A DNA stretch of 64,000 nucleotides from Streptomyces roseofulvus (lineage in GTDB: Bacteria; Actinomycetota; Actinomycetes; Streptomycetales; Streptomycetaceae). Positions 55,446 to 64,000 of the stretch are shown in pieces. The translations under genes and the position numbers were made by a program. The stretch spans positions 1,674,001 to 1,738,000 of the forward strand of contig NZ_BAAAWE010000001.1 of NCBI RefSeq assembly GCF_039534915.1, in the 5' to 3' direction. Positions within the stretch are counted from its first letter, which is position 1, and each line of letters begins with the position of its first letter. Under the pieces are notes generated by a model. That model made no database searches. It saw nothing but the letters and a program-made list of their open reading frames with translations, and was not told the DNA's origin.

Positions 55446-57095
55446 CTACGGGGTCGGCCCGGGGGCGCCGGGGCTCCTCGGGGTCGCGGCCGTCTGTCGG
55501 TTCCTCGCGGAGGCGGGTACGGGCGGGGCGGGGAGGGTTCCTTCGGCCCGGAAGGCGTCCAGGGGGTGCCCCAGGCGGGCGGCCAGGTCGAGCGTCTCGT
55601 CGAGCCCGGCGTCCGGCTCGCCGAGGCCCGCCGCGGCCAGGCCCGTCGGCGCCCCGCCCGCGTCGAGGAGCGCCGCCCACTGGCGCCGGTCCAGTACCAG
55701 GTACAGCAGGCCGGGCAGCTCCGCGAGGACCGACGGGTCGGCGAGCGGCACCCCGCTCAGGGCCAGGCCGCAGAGGCCGGGGACCGTGCGGAGCGGAGCC
55801 AGGTCGACCGGTGCAGCGGCACCCGTCAGGCGCAGGGCGCGAAGGCGGGGATGGCCGGCGAGCGGGGCCAGGCCGCCCGCGGTGCCGGTCAGGGCGGTGG
55901 TCAGCGACTCGACCGGGGCCGTACGGAGCGGGGTCAGGTCCCGGGCCGACGCCCCGCCGTACAGGGTCACCCGGCGCAGGGCCGGGGCGCCCGCGAGGGC
56001 GCCGAGGTCGACGGGGCCGTCCGCGCCGCGCGCCTCGACCTCCTGGACCTCCGGGCCGGGCGGCTCCGCCACCGTGCCGGGGCGCGGCCGGAGCCGCTGG
56101 GCGGAGCTGAGGGCGCGGTCGAGCCAGACGTTCCCGTCGGCGACCTCGTACGCGCCCCGCTCCAGCTCGCCGAGCGCCCACCTCAGCAGCGCCGTGACCG
56201 ACTCCGTGAGGTACGTGGCGCCGTGGGCGTGGTCGCGGCCGACGACGATGACCTGTCCGGGGTGGCCGTGCCGGGCCGGGGCCAGGTCCACCGCCCGGTA
56301 GTTGCCGTCCTCGTTGGTGAGGAACGGGATCCGGGTGGGATCGCCGGTGCAGCGCCGCACCCGCCGGGGCGGTTCGGCGTCGAGGATCACCGCGTCCCAG
56401 CCGAGGCTCCAGCCCATCCAGTCCGGCACCGCCTGGTGCGCGTGCGCGGCGACCATCCCGTCGAGGCTCAGCCAGCCCGCCTCGCCCAGGACGTCGCGGT
56501 GCCTGCCGTCGACCAGGTCGCCGTCGGCGAGGGCGTACAGGGCGCGGAGGTCGGCGGGGAGCCGGGCGCCGAGTCGCCGCTCGGCCGTCTCGATCGCGCT
56601 CTCGCGCGCGGGCGCGGGCAGTCGCTCGGGGCCGCCGAGGAGTGCGGCGCGCCGCGCCAGGATCGCGCGGAAGAGCGCGACCGCCTCTTCGGGGTCGCCG
56701 GCCGGGGCCGCCGTGCCGGTCTCCTCCGCGAGCCCCGGCTCGGGCAGCCGGGCGGCCGGGTCGAGGATGATCCCGCCGCCGCCCAGACCGGGCCGCGTGC
56801 CCGCGGTGGGGGCGACGACCAGGCGGTACGTCCCGTCGGCGGCGCACTCCAGCTCGGCGGTGCTGCCGGACGTCCCGCACGACTCCCGCAGGACCCGGGC
56901 GGGTTCGACGAGGCGGCGGTGCACGGTCCGCAGCGGCAGCCGCTGCTGTCCGCCGTCCGCCGTCTCGTACCCGCCCCCCATCGAGATCCCGCCGTCGCTC
57001 TCCTGCCAGTGGAACGCGGCCCGCCGCCATCCCACCGGCGCGGCTTCGGCGAACACCGCGACGATCTCCCCGACCGCCCGCTCCCGCTCCGTCAT
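55446..57095 (-). CDS. SMI1/KNR4-domain protein with leucine-rich C-terminus
   Basis: 549 residues. The N-terminal region (about 1-160) is of unknown fold. A SMI1/KNR4-like domain spans about 165-335 (ETAERRLGARLPADLRALYALADGDLV, GWSLGWDAVILDAEP). About 345-500 are leucine-rich-repeat-like units (DLGALAGAPALRRVTLYGG, DLTPLRTAPVESLTTALTG, GLAPLAGHPRLRALRLTG). SMI1/KNR4 domains are often immunity proteins in polymorphic toxin systems (family knowledge), but no toxin gene adjoins. ATG 57095 with GGGAGG upstream. Confidence 0.85.
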   Translation of the reverse strand: MTERERAVGEIVAVFAEAAPVGWRRAAFHWQESDGGISMGGGYETADGGQQRLPLRTVHRRLVEPARVLRESCGTSGSTAELECAADGTYRLVVAPTAGTRPGLGGGGIILDPAARLPEPGLAEETGTAAPAGDPEEAVALFRAILARRAALLGGPERLPAPARESAIETAERRLGARLPADLRALYALADGDLVDGRHRDVLGEAGWLSLDGMVAAHAHQAVPDWMGWSLGWDAVILDAEPPRRVRRCTGDPTRIPFLTNEDGNYRAVDLAPARHGHPGQVIVVGRDHAHGATYLTESVTALLRWALGELERGAYEVADGNVWLDRALSSAQRLRPRPGTVAEPPGPEVQEVEARGADGPVDLGALAGAPALRRVTLYGGASARDLTPLRTAPVESLTTALTGTAGGLAPLAGHPRLRALRLTGAAAPVDLAPLRTVPGLCGLALSGVPLADPSVLAELPGLLYLVLDRRQWAALLDAGGAPTGLAAAGLGEPDAGLDETLDLAARLGHPLDAFRAEGTLPAPPVPASARNRQTAATPRSPGAPGPTP

Positions 57096-57238
57096 CCCGG
57101 CCCCTCCCCCGCGTCCCGTGTGTCGCTGCCTCGATCGTGACACCCGGCACCGACAACGCCCGTCCCGGCCCCGCGTCACAACGGGCGCGGCCGCCCCGTC
57201 ATCCAGGTGACGGAACCTGACGGGAAGTGAGTGGCCCC

Positions 57239-58075
57239 ATGCACGACGACGCTGTGGTGACCGCGCTGGGCGCGTGGTTCGACGCCGACGAGGAGCGGCT
57301 GCGGGGCGTGGCCCTGCGGCTGCTCGGCGCGGGGGCGGAGGCCGGCGCGGAGGCCGTCCTCGGCCGGGTCCGGGCCGGCCTCGGGACGGACGCTCCGGCG
57401 GTGGCGCGGCTCTGTCTGACGGCCCTGGTCGCCCGCGCCTGCCTCGACGCCGGCGGGCAGGTGCGCGGGGCGGCGGGGAACGACCGGCCGGGCCCGGAAC
57501 CGGTACCGGACGGGCTGGACGAGACCGTGCTGATGGGCTTCCTCGCCGTGCTGGACCGGCTCGGCCCCCGTCAGCGGCTCGCGTACCTGCTCCACGACGT
57601 CTTCGGGCTGGCGCCCGGGGAGACGGCCCGGGTCATGGGCGGGTCCGCCGACGACGCCGCCCGGCGGGCGCGGCGGGCCCGGGAGCGGCTGCGGGGCGGC
57701 GGCGCGGCGCGGGAGGGGGGCGTTCCGGGGCGGCGGGCGCTCGTGGAGGCCTTCCTGGCCGCCGCACGCGCGCGTGACGCCGTCGCGCTGGCCGGACTGC
57801 TCGACCCGGAGGCCGTCGCGTACGCGGAGCGGGGGCCGGTGCACGGGGCCGCGGCGGTGGCCCTGGCGGCCTCGGCGGCGCTGTCGGCGCGGCCGGGTGG
57901 CGCGGTCCGGCCCGCGCTGGTCGACGGCGCGGTCGGGGTGGTGGCGTTCGCCGCCGGAGGGGGTCCCGTCGCGGCGGTGGCGGTCGGCTTCCGCCGCGAC
58001 CGGATCGTCAGTCTGGACATCACGACGGACGCGGACCGTCTCCGCACCCTGGACCTGGTCTTCCCGGACACGTGA
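57239..58075 (+). CDS. Sigma-factor-like protein with SnoaL-like C-terminus
   Basis: 278 residues. The N-terminal part has a degenerate region 2 (DEERLRGVALRLLGAGAEAGAEAVLGRVRAGL) and a clear region 4 (LDRLGPRQRLAYLLHDVFGLAPGETARVMGGSADDAARRARRARERL). The C-terminal part (about 165-278) is NTF2/SnoaL-like (GRRALVEAFLAAARARDAVALAGLL, GPVHGAAAVALAA). This is the ECF41/SigJ layout, in which the tail modulates activity. ATG 57239; GTG 57227 is an alternative. Divergent from the SMI1 gene. Confidence 0.85.
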   Translation: MHDDAVVTALGAWFDADEERLRGVALRLLGAGAEAGAEAVLGRVRAGLGTDAPAVARLCLTALVARACLDAGGQVRGAAGNDRPGPEPVPDGLDETVLMGFLAVLDRLGPRQRLAYLLHDVFGLAPGETARVMGGSADDAARRARRARERLRGGGAAREGGVPGRRALVEAFLAAARARDAVALAGLLDPEAVAYAERGPVHGAAAVALAASAALSARPGGAVRPALVDGAVGVVAFAAGGGPVAAVAVGFRRDRIVSLDITTDADRLRTLDLVFPDT

Positions 58076-58107
58076 GGGGCCGTCGGTCCCGGCGGCCCCT
58101 CGGCGGT

Positions 58108-59268
58108 TCAGCGCTTGACCGCGCGCAGGACCACGAACTTCGGGTCGCTCGCGACCAGTTCGCTGGTGCCGAAGATGCGGCGGAGGGTGACGTGGTAGCC
58201 GAGGTGGCGGTTGCCGACGACCCACAGTTCACCGCCGGGCCGGAGCGCGCGCCGGGCGTCGGAGAACATCCGGCGGGCGGTGCGGTCGGTGGTGGCCTGG
58301 TGGCTGTGGAAGGGCGGGTTGTTGAGGACGAGGTCGAGCGAGCCGGCGGGGACGTCCGCGAGGCCGTCGCCGACGGTGAACTCCGCCGTGCGGTCCTCGC
58401 CCGCGTGGGTGCGGAAGTTCTCCTCGGCGGAGGCGACGGCCTGGTACGACTCGTCGGTGAAGAGCAGTTCGGCGTCGGGCTCGGCGAGGGCCACCGCGAG
58501 GCCGACGACGCCGTTGCCGCAGCCGAGGTCCGCCACGCGCGCGTGGCCGAGGCCGCGCGGCAGGTGGCCGAGGAGGAAGCGGGTGCCGATGTCGAGGCGG
58601 TCGGCGCAGAAGACGCCCGCCTGGTTGGCGACCGTGCGGCCGGCGAGGCCGGGCGCGGGGGTGTCGGCCGGGAGGGCGTACCGGTACGGCCAGGGGTTCG
58701 GCCCGGGCGCGGCGGCCGGGTCGGGGGTGGTGTGGATGAGCCGGGCCTTCTTCACCGCGAGCGAGGTGCGGGTGGGGCCGAGGATCCGCTCGAAGAGGGT
58801 CAGGGTGGAGGTGTGGATCTCCTTGACCATGCCGGTGCCGACGATCACCGTGTCCGCGTGGACGGCGGGGGCGAGCCGGTGCAGCTGGTCCTCCAGGAGC
58901 GCGAGGCTCTTGGGGACGCGGACGAGGAGGACGTCGATCCGCTCGGGCGGCGGGTCCTGGGTGGTGAGGAGCCGGACGGCGTCGGGGGCGGCCCCGGCGC
59001 GGGCGAGGTTGGCGCGGGTGGCCTCGCGGCCCAGGTACGAGTCGGAGATCTGGACGAGTTCCCCGGCCCCGGCGGCGTGGAGCGCGGTGACGAGGGCTCC
59101 CCAGCGGTCGCCGAGGACGGCGACGGTGCCGGAGAGGCCGGTGCCGGTCTCGGCCAGGTGGTTCAGCAGGTACTCGTCGGCCGCGTCCCAGGCGCGCAGC
59201 GGATCGCGCGGGTCCTCGGGGTGGCGGGTGAGCGTGACGTCGCCCCATGGCGTGGTCAAACGGTTCAT
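58108..59268 (-). CDS. RsmC/RlmG-type rRNA methyltransferase
   Basis: 386 residues with a tandem arrangement. The N-terminal half is an inactive methyltransferase-like fold (VAVLGDRWGALVTALHAAGAG). The C-terminal half is active: RVADLGCGNGVVGLAVALAEP binds SAM and LDLVLNNPPFHS is the catalytic NPPF typical of N2-guanine methylation. It should modify a G in 16S or 23S rRNA; which one cannot be told. ATG 59268. Confidence 0.92.
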   Translation of the reverse strand: MNRLTTPWGDVTLTRHPEDPRDPLRAWDAADEYLLNHLAETGTGLSGTVAVLGDRWGALVTALHAAGAGELVQISDSYLGREATRANLARAGAAPDAVRLLTTQDPPPERIDVLLVRVPKSLALLEDQLHRLAPAVHADTVIVGTGMVKEIHTSTLTLFERILGPTRTSLAVKKARLIHTTPDPAAAPGPNPWPYRYALPADTPAPGLAGRTVANQAGVFCADRLDIGTRFLLGHLPRGLGHARVADLGCGNGVVGLAVALAEPDAELLFTDESYQAVASAEENFRTHAGEDRTAEFTVGDGLADVPAGSLDLVLNNPPFHSHQATTDRTARRMFSDARRALRPGGELWVVGNRHLGYHVTLRRIFGTSELVASDPKFVVLRAVKR

Positions 59269-59318
59269 CGTGCCCCCAGGCTAGCCGCTCCGCGCCGGGG
59301 CCCGGCCGTCCCCGCCGG

Positions 59319-59912
59319 TCAGCGCAGCGCCGGGGCGTCCAGGTGGAGGTGCCAGGCGCCGGGGCGGCCGATGAGGGTGACGGTGGAGAGGGGGCGGACG
59401 TCGACGCTCCAGTAGGTGGCGGGGGCGGCCCGGAGGGCGTAGACGAGGGCGGCGCGGACGACGGAGGGCTCGGCGACGGCGACGACGGTGACGTCGCCGC
59501 CGGCGGGGTCGCCGTCCGGGCGGGTGTCGAGCCAGCCGCCGATGCGGGAGATGAAGGCGAGGAGGGGTTCGCCGCCGTGCGGGGCGGAGCGGGCGTCGGC
59601 GAGCCAGGCGTCGACGGCGGCCGGTTCGAGGGCGGCGACCTCGGCGAGGGTGAGGCCGCGCCAGCGGCCCATGTCGCAGTCGCGGAGGGCGGGCTGGGCG
59701 AGCGGGGCGTAGCCGAGGGCGGTGCCGGTGGCGCGGCTGCGCTGCGTCGGGGAGCAGTAGCGGAGTTCGGCCGCGCCGAGCGGGAGGAGGGCGGGCGCGG
59801 CGTGCTGTACCTCGTACCATCCGGCCTCGTCGAGCGGCCGGTCGTCGTCGAAGCGTTCGGCGAGCAGGGAGGAGCTGCGCGCCGCCGCGACCAGCGTGAC
59901 CCGAAGACCCAT
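59319..59912 (-). CDS. Histidine-phosphatase-fold protein lacking catalytic His residues
   Basis: 197 residues aligning with phosphoglycerate-mutase-like phosphatases. The start, MGLRVTLVAAARSSSLL, replaces the RHG motif with AAR, and VTVVAVAEPSVVRAALVYAL puts Glu where the second catalytic His belongs (normally SHGG). The fold elements RFDDDRPLDEAGWYEV, LRYCSPTQRSRATGTALG and CDMGRWRGLTLAEVAAL are preserved. It is therefore likely a pseudoenzyme. ATG 59912. Confidence 0.85.
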   Translation of the reverse strand: MGLRVTLVAAARSSSLLAERFDDDRPLDEAGWYEVQHAAPALLPLGAAELRYCSPTQRSRATGTALGYAPLAQPALRDCDMGRWRGLTLAEVAALEPAAVDAWLADARSAPHGGEPLLAFISRIGGWLDTRPDGDPAGGDVTVVAVAEPSVVRAALVYALRAAPATYWSVDVRPLSTVTLIGRPGAWHLHLDAPALR

Positions 59913-59980
59913 GGCCGCGATCGTGAGGCCGGTGGGGCCGCGGGTCAAGGGGCGCGGCGGGGGGACCGGGAGGCCCCGGT

Positions 59981-60424
59981 TCAGTGCTGTCCGAGAGCCA
60001 TCCACTTGTCCGTATTCTGCAGTGGCGTGAATCCGACCTTCTCGTAGACGCCGTGGGCGTCGGCGGTGGCGAGCATGATCCGGCGGAGCCCGTACGGCTC
60101 CAGGTGGTCGCGGACGGCGGTGACGAGGGCGGTGCCGAGTCCGGTGCCGCGGGCCGGGCGGTCGACGTAGACGTCGCAGAGCCAGGCGAAGGTGGCGTGA
60201 TCGGTGACCACGCGCGCGTAGGCGGCGAGTTCGCCGGTGTCGCGGTGGTAGGCGCCGAAGTTGAGCGAGCCGGCGATGGCGCTGTCCTGCTTCTCCCGGG
60301 TGCGGCCGAGGGCCCAGTAGGCGTCGGTGGAGAGCCAGTGGTGGATGCGGGCGGCGTCCAGCCGGGCCGGGTCGGCCGAGATCTCGTAGCTCCCGTGGAG
60401 GGTGGCGGTGGTGGTGTCGTTCAT
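59981..60424 (-). CDS. GNAT N-acetyltransferase
   Basis: 147 residues, single GNAT domain: IHHWLSTDAYWALGRTREKQDSAIAGSLNFGAY, CDVYVDRPARGTGLGTALV (acetyl-CoA loop RGTGLG), and MLATADAHGVYEKVGFTPL. The sequence around ARGTGLG is like the C-terminal acetyltransferase domain fused to or paired with amino-group acceptors. Substrate unknown. ATG 60424. Confidence 0.9.
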   Translation of the reverse strand: MNDTTTATLHGSYEISADPARLDAARIHHWLSTDAYWALGRTREKQDSAIAGSLNFGAYHRDTGELAAYARVVTDHATFAWLCDVYVDRPARGTGLGTALVTAVRDHLEPYGLRRIMLATADAHGVYEKVGFTPLQNTDKWMALGQH

Positions 60425-60515
60425 GGCCGGAGGATGCCAAAGCCGTGGGCACGTGTCAGGCGGGTTTTCCGGGCCGGCGGAGAGGTGCGCGGGCGCCCGC
60501 CCGCGCCGCCCGGTG

Positions 60516-61949
60516 TCACGGAAGGAGTTCGTCCATGGCGGTCCGGAGCCTGCGGACGCCCTCGGCGATCTCCGTGGGCCCGGCGACACCCGCGAAACTC
60601 AGCCGGATGTGGCCGGCCGGGGGTTCGGCGCAGAAGTAGGGCCGGCCGGGGGCGGCGGTGACGCCGGCCCGGAGGGCGGTGGCGAGGAAGGTGGGCTCGG
60701 CAAGGGTGTCGGGGAGGCGGAGCCAGAGGTGGTAGCCGCCGGAGGGCACGTGGGGCAGGGCGAGTTCGGGGAGGTGGAGGGCGACGGCGGCGGTGAGGGT
60801 GTCGCGGCGGGCCTTCAGCTCCTGGGAGACGGTCCGCAGGTGGCGGGGCCACGCCGGGGAGCCGACGAGTTCGAGGGCGGCCTCCTGGAGCGGGCGGGGG
60901 ACGAAGAAGCTGTCGACGACCTGGATGGCGCGGAGGCGTTCGAGGACGGGGCCGCGGGCGGCGAGGGCGCCGACGCGGAGGCTCGCCGAGGTGATCTTGG
61001 TGAGGGAGCAGACGTGGACGACGACGCCGTCGGGGTCGTCGGCGGCGAGCGGCGGCGGGAGGGGTCCGGCGTCCTCGTGGACGAGCCGGCGGGCGAAGTC
61101 GTCCTCGACGACGAAGGCGCCGGCGGCGCGGGCGATGCGGACGACCTCGCGGCGGCGGTCCGGCGGGAGGAGGGCGCCGGTGGGGTTCTGGAAGAGCGGC
61201 TGGCAGACCAGGACCCGGGCGCCGGTGGCGCGGAAGGCGGCTTCGAGGAGGTCGGGGCGGACGCCGTCGGCGTCGGTGGGGACGGGCACCGGGCGCAGTC
61301 CGGAGGCGCGGGCGACGGCGAGCATGCCGGGGTACGTGGGCGACTCGACGAGCACGGGCGTGCCGGGCGCGGTGAGCGCGCGCAGGGCGGTGGTGAGGGC
61401 GGACTGACCGCCGGCGGTGATGAGGATCTCGGCACCGGTGACGCCGCCGCCGATCTCGCGGGCGAACCACTCGCGGAGGTCGGTGAGCCCGTCCGTGGGC
61501 GGACGGCCCCAGGCGCCGGGGCGGCGGCCGGCCCGGGCGAGGGCGGCGGAGAGGGCGCGCTCGGGCTGGAGGGAGGGGTGGAGGTAGCCGCCGTTGAACT
61601 CGATGACGCCGGGCGGGGGCGCGGCGAGGGTGACGAGGACGCCGGAGGCGTCGACGGCGCGGGGGACGAGTTCGGAGGCGGCGTCGGCGCTGAGGGCCAG
61701 CTCCTGCCAGGAGGTGTCGCCGGCGGTGGCGGGGGCGCGGGTCTCGGCCCGGAAGGCGCCGGCGCCGGGGCGGGTGACGACCAGCCCCTCGGCGGCGAGC
61801 TGGGCGAGGGCGCGGCTGACGGTCACCGGGGAGACCCGGTAGCGCTCGACCAGGGCCCGACTCGACGGCAGCTTTCCACCAGGAGAGTAGCGGTCGAGCT
61901 CCGCCTTCAGGGATTTCGCCAGTTCGGCCACACTGCTACGCTCATGCAT
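60516..61949 (-). CDS. MocR/PdxR-type regulator (GntR HTH plus aminotransferase)
   Basis: 477 residues. N-terminal GntR winged helix: LPSSRALVERYRVSPVTVSRALAQLAAEGL. Residues about 100-477 are a fold-type I aminotransferase domain with the PLP Lys in VVHVCSLTKITSASLRVGAL and NPTGALLPPDRR. Such proteins sense PLP or an amino compound and typically regulate a divergent gene, here the EamA transporter. ATG 61949. Confidence 0.93.
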   Translation of the reverse strand: MHERSSVAELAKSLKAELDRYSPGGKLPSSRALVERYRVSPVTVSRALAQLAAEGLVVTRPGAGAFRAETRAPATAGDTSWQELALSADAASELVPRAVDASGVLVTLAAPPPGVIEFNGGYLHPSLQPERALSAALARAGRRPGAWGRPPTDGLTDLREWFAREIGGGVTGAEILITAGGQSALTTALRALTAPGTPVLVESPTYPGMLAVARASGLRPVPVPTDADGVRPDLLEAAFRATGARVLVCQPLFQNPTGALLPPDRRREVVRIARAAGAFVVEDDFARRLVHEDAGPLPPPLAADDPDGVVVHVCSLTKITSASLRVGALAARGPVLERLRAIQVVDSFFVPRPLQEAALELVGSPAWPRHLRTVSQELKARRDTLTAAVALHLPELALPHVPSGGYHLWLRLPDTLAEPTFLATALRAGVTAAPGRPYFCAEPPAGHIRLSFAGVAGPTEIAEGVRRLRTAMDELLP

Positions 61950-61952
61950 GAG
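61941..61952. promoter_or_regulatory. Palindrome CTCATGCATGAG at the MocR start
   Basis: Perfect 12-bp palindrome over the MocR ATG, with a second, TAGCGCTA, at about 61962-61969. Both lie in the short gap to the divergent transporter gene (61978), the expected place for a MocR site. Confidence 0.4.
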
Positions 61953-61977
61953 AGCACAGAATAGCGCTACTGCCCCG

Positions 61978-62898
<921 letters not shown>

Positions 62899-62974
62899 CC
62901 CGGAGGCGGCGCCCCGCCGTGACCTGCGTCACAATGGCAGGGCAGGGGTCGTTTCGCGCGCGAGGAGGTCCGTG

Positions 62975-63172
62975 ATGCAGGCGAATGTGGGCGACAAACT
63001 GCTGGTGCACGGCCGGACCGTAGGTCAGCACGACCGTACGGCCCAGGTCCTCGAGGTGCGGGGGGAGAACGGCGCTCCCCCGTACAAGGTGAAGTTCGAC
63101 GACGACGGTCACGAGGCCCTGATGTCGCCGGGCCCCGACACCGTCGTCCGCCACCCCGGACAGCAGCGCTAG
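62975..63172 (+). CDS. DUF1918 domain protein
   Basis: 65-residue SH3-like small protein: VGDKLLVHGRTVGQHDRTAQV, VRGENGAPPYKVKFDDDGHEAL, SPGPDTVVRH. DUF1918 proteins are common in actinomycetes and some resemble stress or signal adaptors; no function is established. ATG 62975 with GAGGAGG 6 nt upstream (GTG 62972 is alternative). Confidence 0.92.
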   Translation: MQANVGDKLLVHGRTVGQHDRTAQVLEVRGENGAPPYKVKFDDDGHEALMSPGPDTVVRHPGQQR

Positions 63173-64000
63173 GCGGTCCGGGGAGCCCGGGCCCGGGTCG
63201 GGTAGTGGTCGGCCACGGCGGTGGCGAGAGCGCCGTTGCGGTCCTCCGTGACCTCCTTCGCCGCGAAGAAGCAGTGCCCGCCGACGCCCGGCCGTTCCGC
63301 GGCCAGCGCGAGGTGCCGTGACAGCTCCTTCGGGTCCTGCCACGCCTCGGGCTGGCCCGGGTCGCCGGCCTTGTAGAGCGCCTCGCCGATGTAGAGCCCG
63401 ACGCCCGTCCCCCGTACCGCCGCGTGCCACCAGTCGAGCAGCGTGGCGTAGTCGGTGGAGGGGTGGCCGAGGTGCCAGTACAGCTGCGGCACCACGTGGT
63501 CGATCCAGCCCTCCCTGACCCACTTGCGGGTGTCCGCGTACAGGTCGTCGTAGGTGGCCACCCCGGCGCGGGTGTCCGAGCCCTCGGGGTCGTCGGCGAT
63601 GTTCCGCCACACCCCGAAGGGGCTGATCCCGAAGGCCGTCCCCGGCCTGACCTCCTTGATCCGGGCGGACATCTCCGAGACCAGCAGGTCGGTGTTGTGC
63701 CGCCGCCAGTCCGCGCGGTCCGGGAAGCCCGCGCCGTGCCGGGCGTACGTCTCGTCGTCCGCGAAGCCCTCCCCCGCCACCGGGTACGGGTAGAAGTAGT
63801 CGTCCCAGTGGACGGCGTCCAGCGCGTAGCGGCGCACCGCGTCGAGCATGGCGTCCTGGACGAAGCGGCGGACCTCGGGCAGCCCGGGGTCGTAGTACAG
63901 CTTCCCGCCGTACGGCACGGCCCAGTCGGGGTGGAGCCGGGCCGGGTGGGAGGCGGCGAGCCGGGACGGGTCCGTGTGGTTCGCCACCCGGTACGGGTTG
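63169..64000 (-). CDS. Glycosyl hydrolase-like 10 (YngK/DUF187 type), partial
   Basis: C-terminal 277 residues of a TIM-barrel glycosidase-like protein. Seen: YYDPGLPEVRRFVQDAMLDAV, DAVHWDDYFYPYPV (acidic pair of the barrel), RPGTAFGISPFGVWRN and WIDHVVPQLYWHLGHPSTDY. The frame is open to base 64000 and the start lies outside. Homologues are secreted or lipoprotein hydrolases of unknown polysaccharide. Its stop overlaps the end of the DUF1918 gene by 4 bp (convergent). Confidence 0.88.
   Translation of the reverse strand, partial: NPYRVANHTDPSRLAASHPARLHPDWAVPYGGKLYYDPGLPEVRRFVQDAMLDAVRRYALDAVHWDDYFYPYPVAGEGFADDETYARHGAGFPDRADWRRHNTDLLVSEMSARIKEVRPGTAFGISPFGVWRNIADDPEGSDTRAGVATYDDLYADTRKWVREGWIDHVVPQLYWHLGHPSTDYATLLDWWHAAVRGTGVGLYIGEALYKAGDPGQPEAWQDPKELSRHLALAAERPGVGGHCFFAAKEVTEDRNGALATAVADHYPTRARAPRTA

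Overview
The window is a high-GC chromosomal segment, almost certainly from a Streptomyces. The evidence is the extreme third-position GC, a textbook ssgB (sporulation-specific SsgA-like protein), many GTG starts and one TTG start, and the gene order pgsA-like / EF-G-like / HIT / thrS ... ssgB ... cob ... metNIQ ... GDPD ... argH ... argRDBJC. From memory, that order matches the S. coelicolor core region around SCO1527-SCO1580. I see no insertion sequence, prophage, CRISPR array or biosynthetic gene cluster; this is core chromosome with a few accessory-looking genes.

Layout. 1-8.2 kb: partial CDP-alcohol phosphatidyltransferase, EF-G-like GTPase, a membrane protein, HIT protein, potassium channel and threonyl-tRNA synthetase. 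8.3-14.8 kb: a two-gene DUF4365 operon, a DEDDh exonuclease, two identical tRNA-Val(CAC) genes flanking an SRPBCC protein and an 804-residue membrane protein, and a PGPGW membrane protein. 14.9-18.5 kb: ssgB, a CGNR zinc-finger regulator, small membrane proteins, a DsbA-like protein and a double GNAT protein. 18.5-21.3 kb: pabC-pabB (folate) and a tRNA operon (Gly, Cys and four tandem Val-GAC). 21.4-25.8 kb: zinc-ribbon protein, APH/maltokinase-like kinase, a 55-residue membrane protein with a structured leader, a Ser/Thr kinase and a SpoU-type RNA methyltransferase. 25.8-32.5 kb: cobalamin/siroheme genes (cobA fused to a precorrin-2 dehydrogenase domain, a BluB-CobT fusion with a huge disordered N-terminus, and a CbiE/CbiT fusion). 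32.6-36.4 kb: GNAT protein and the methionine ABC importer metN-metI-metQ, preceded by a tiny Cys/Met-rich leader ORF. 36.8-43.6 kb: two small membrane proteins, GNAT protein, compact sigma factor, secreted GDPD (glpQ1-like), acyltransferase, MFS exporter with its TetR regulator, and a HAD protein. 43.6-52.7 kb: argH and the argC-J-B-D-R operon, both promoters carrying paired ARG boxes, with a HEAT-like protein, a PNPOx-like protein and an L,D-transpeptidase between them. 52.8-64 kb: MarR pair, M48 protease, SMI1/KNR4-leucine-rich protein, sigma-like protein with a SnoaL-like tail, RsmC/RlmG-type methyltransferase, a histidine-phosphatase fold lacking both catalytic histidines, GNAT protein, MocR-type regulator divergent from an EamA transporter, DUF1918 protein and a partial family-10-like glycosyl hydrolase.

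How the parts work together. The arginine genes form a closed circuit: ArgR is encoded in the operon it should repress, and the same paired box sits at argH 7 kb away. The methionine importer is probably controlled by translation of its leader peptide through Cys/Met codons. The cobalamin genes cover ring methylation (CobA, CbiET) and lower-ligand synthesis and attachment (BluB-CobT). Most convergent gene ends are separated by strong GC-rich hairpins.

Most worth following up: the 28-codon Cys/Met leader upstream of metN, a 163-bp nearly perfect palindrome between cobA and cobT, the 55-residue membrane protein with a long hairpin leader, the DUF4365 gene pair, and the catalytically dead histidine phosphatase. 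Nothing else looked like an entirely new system.
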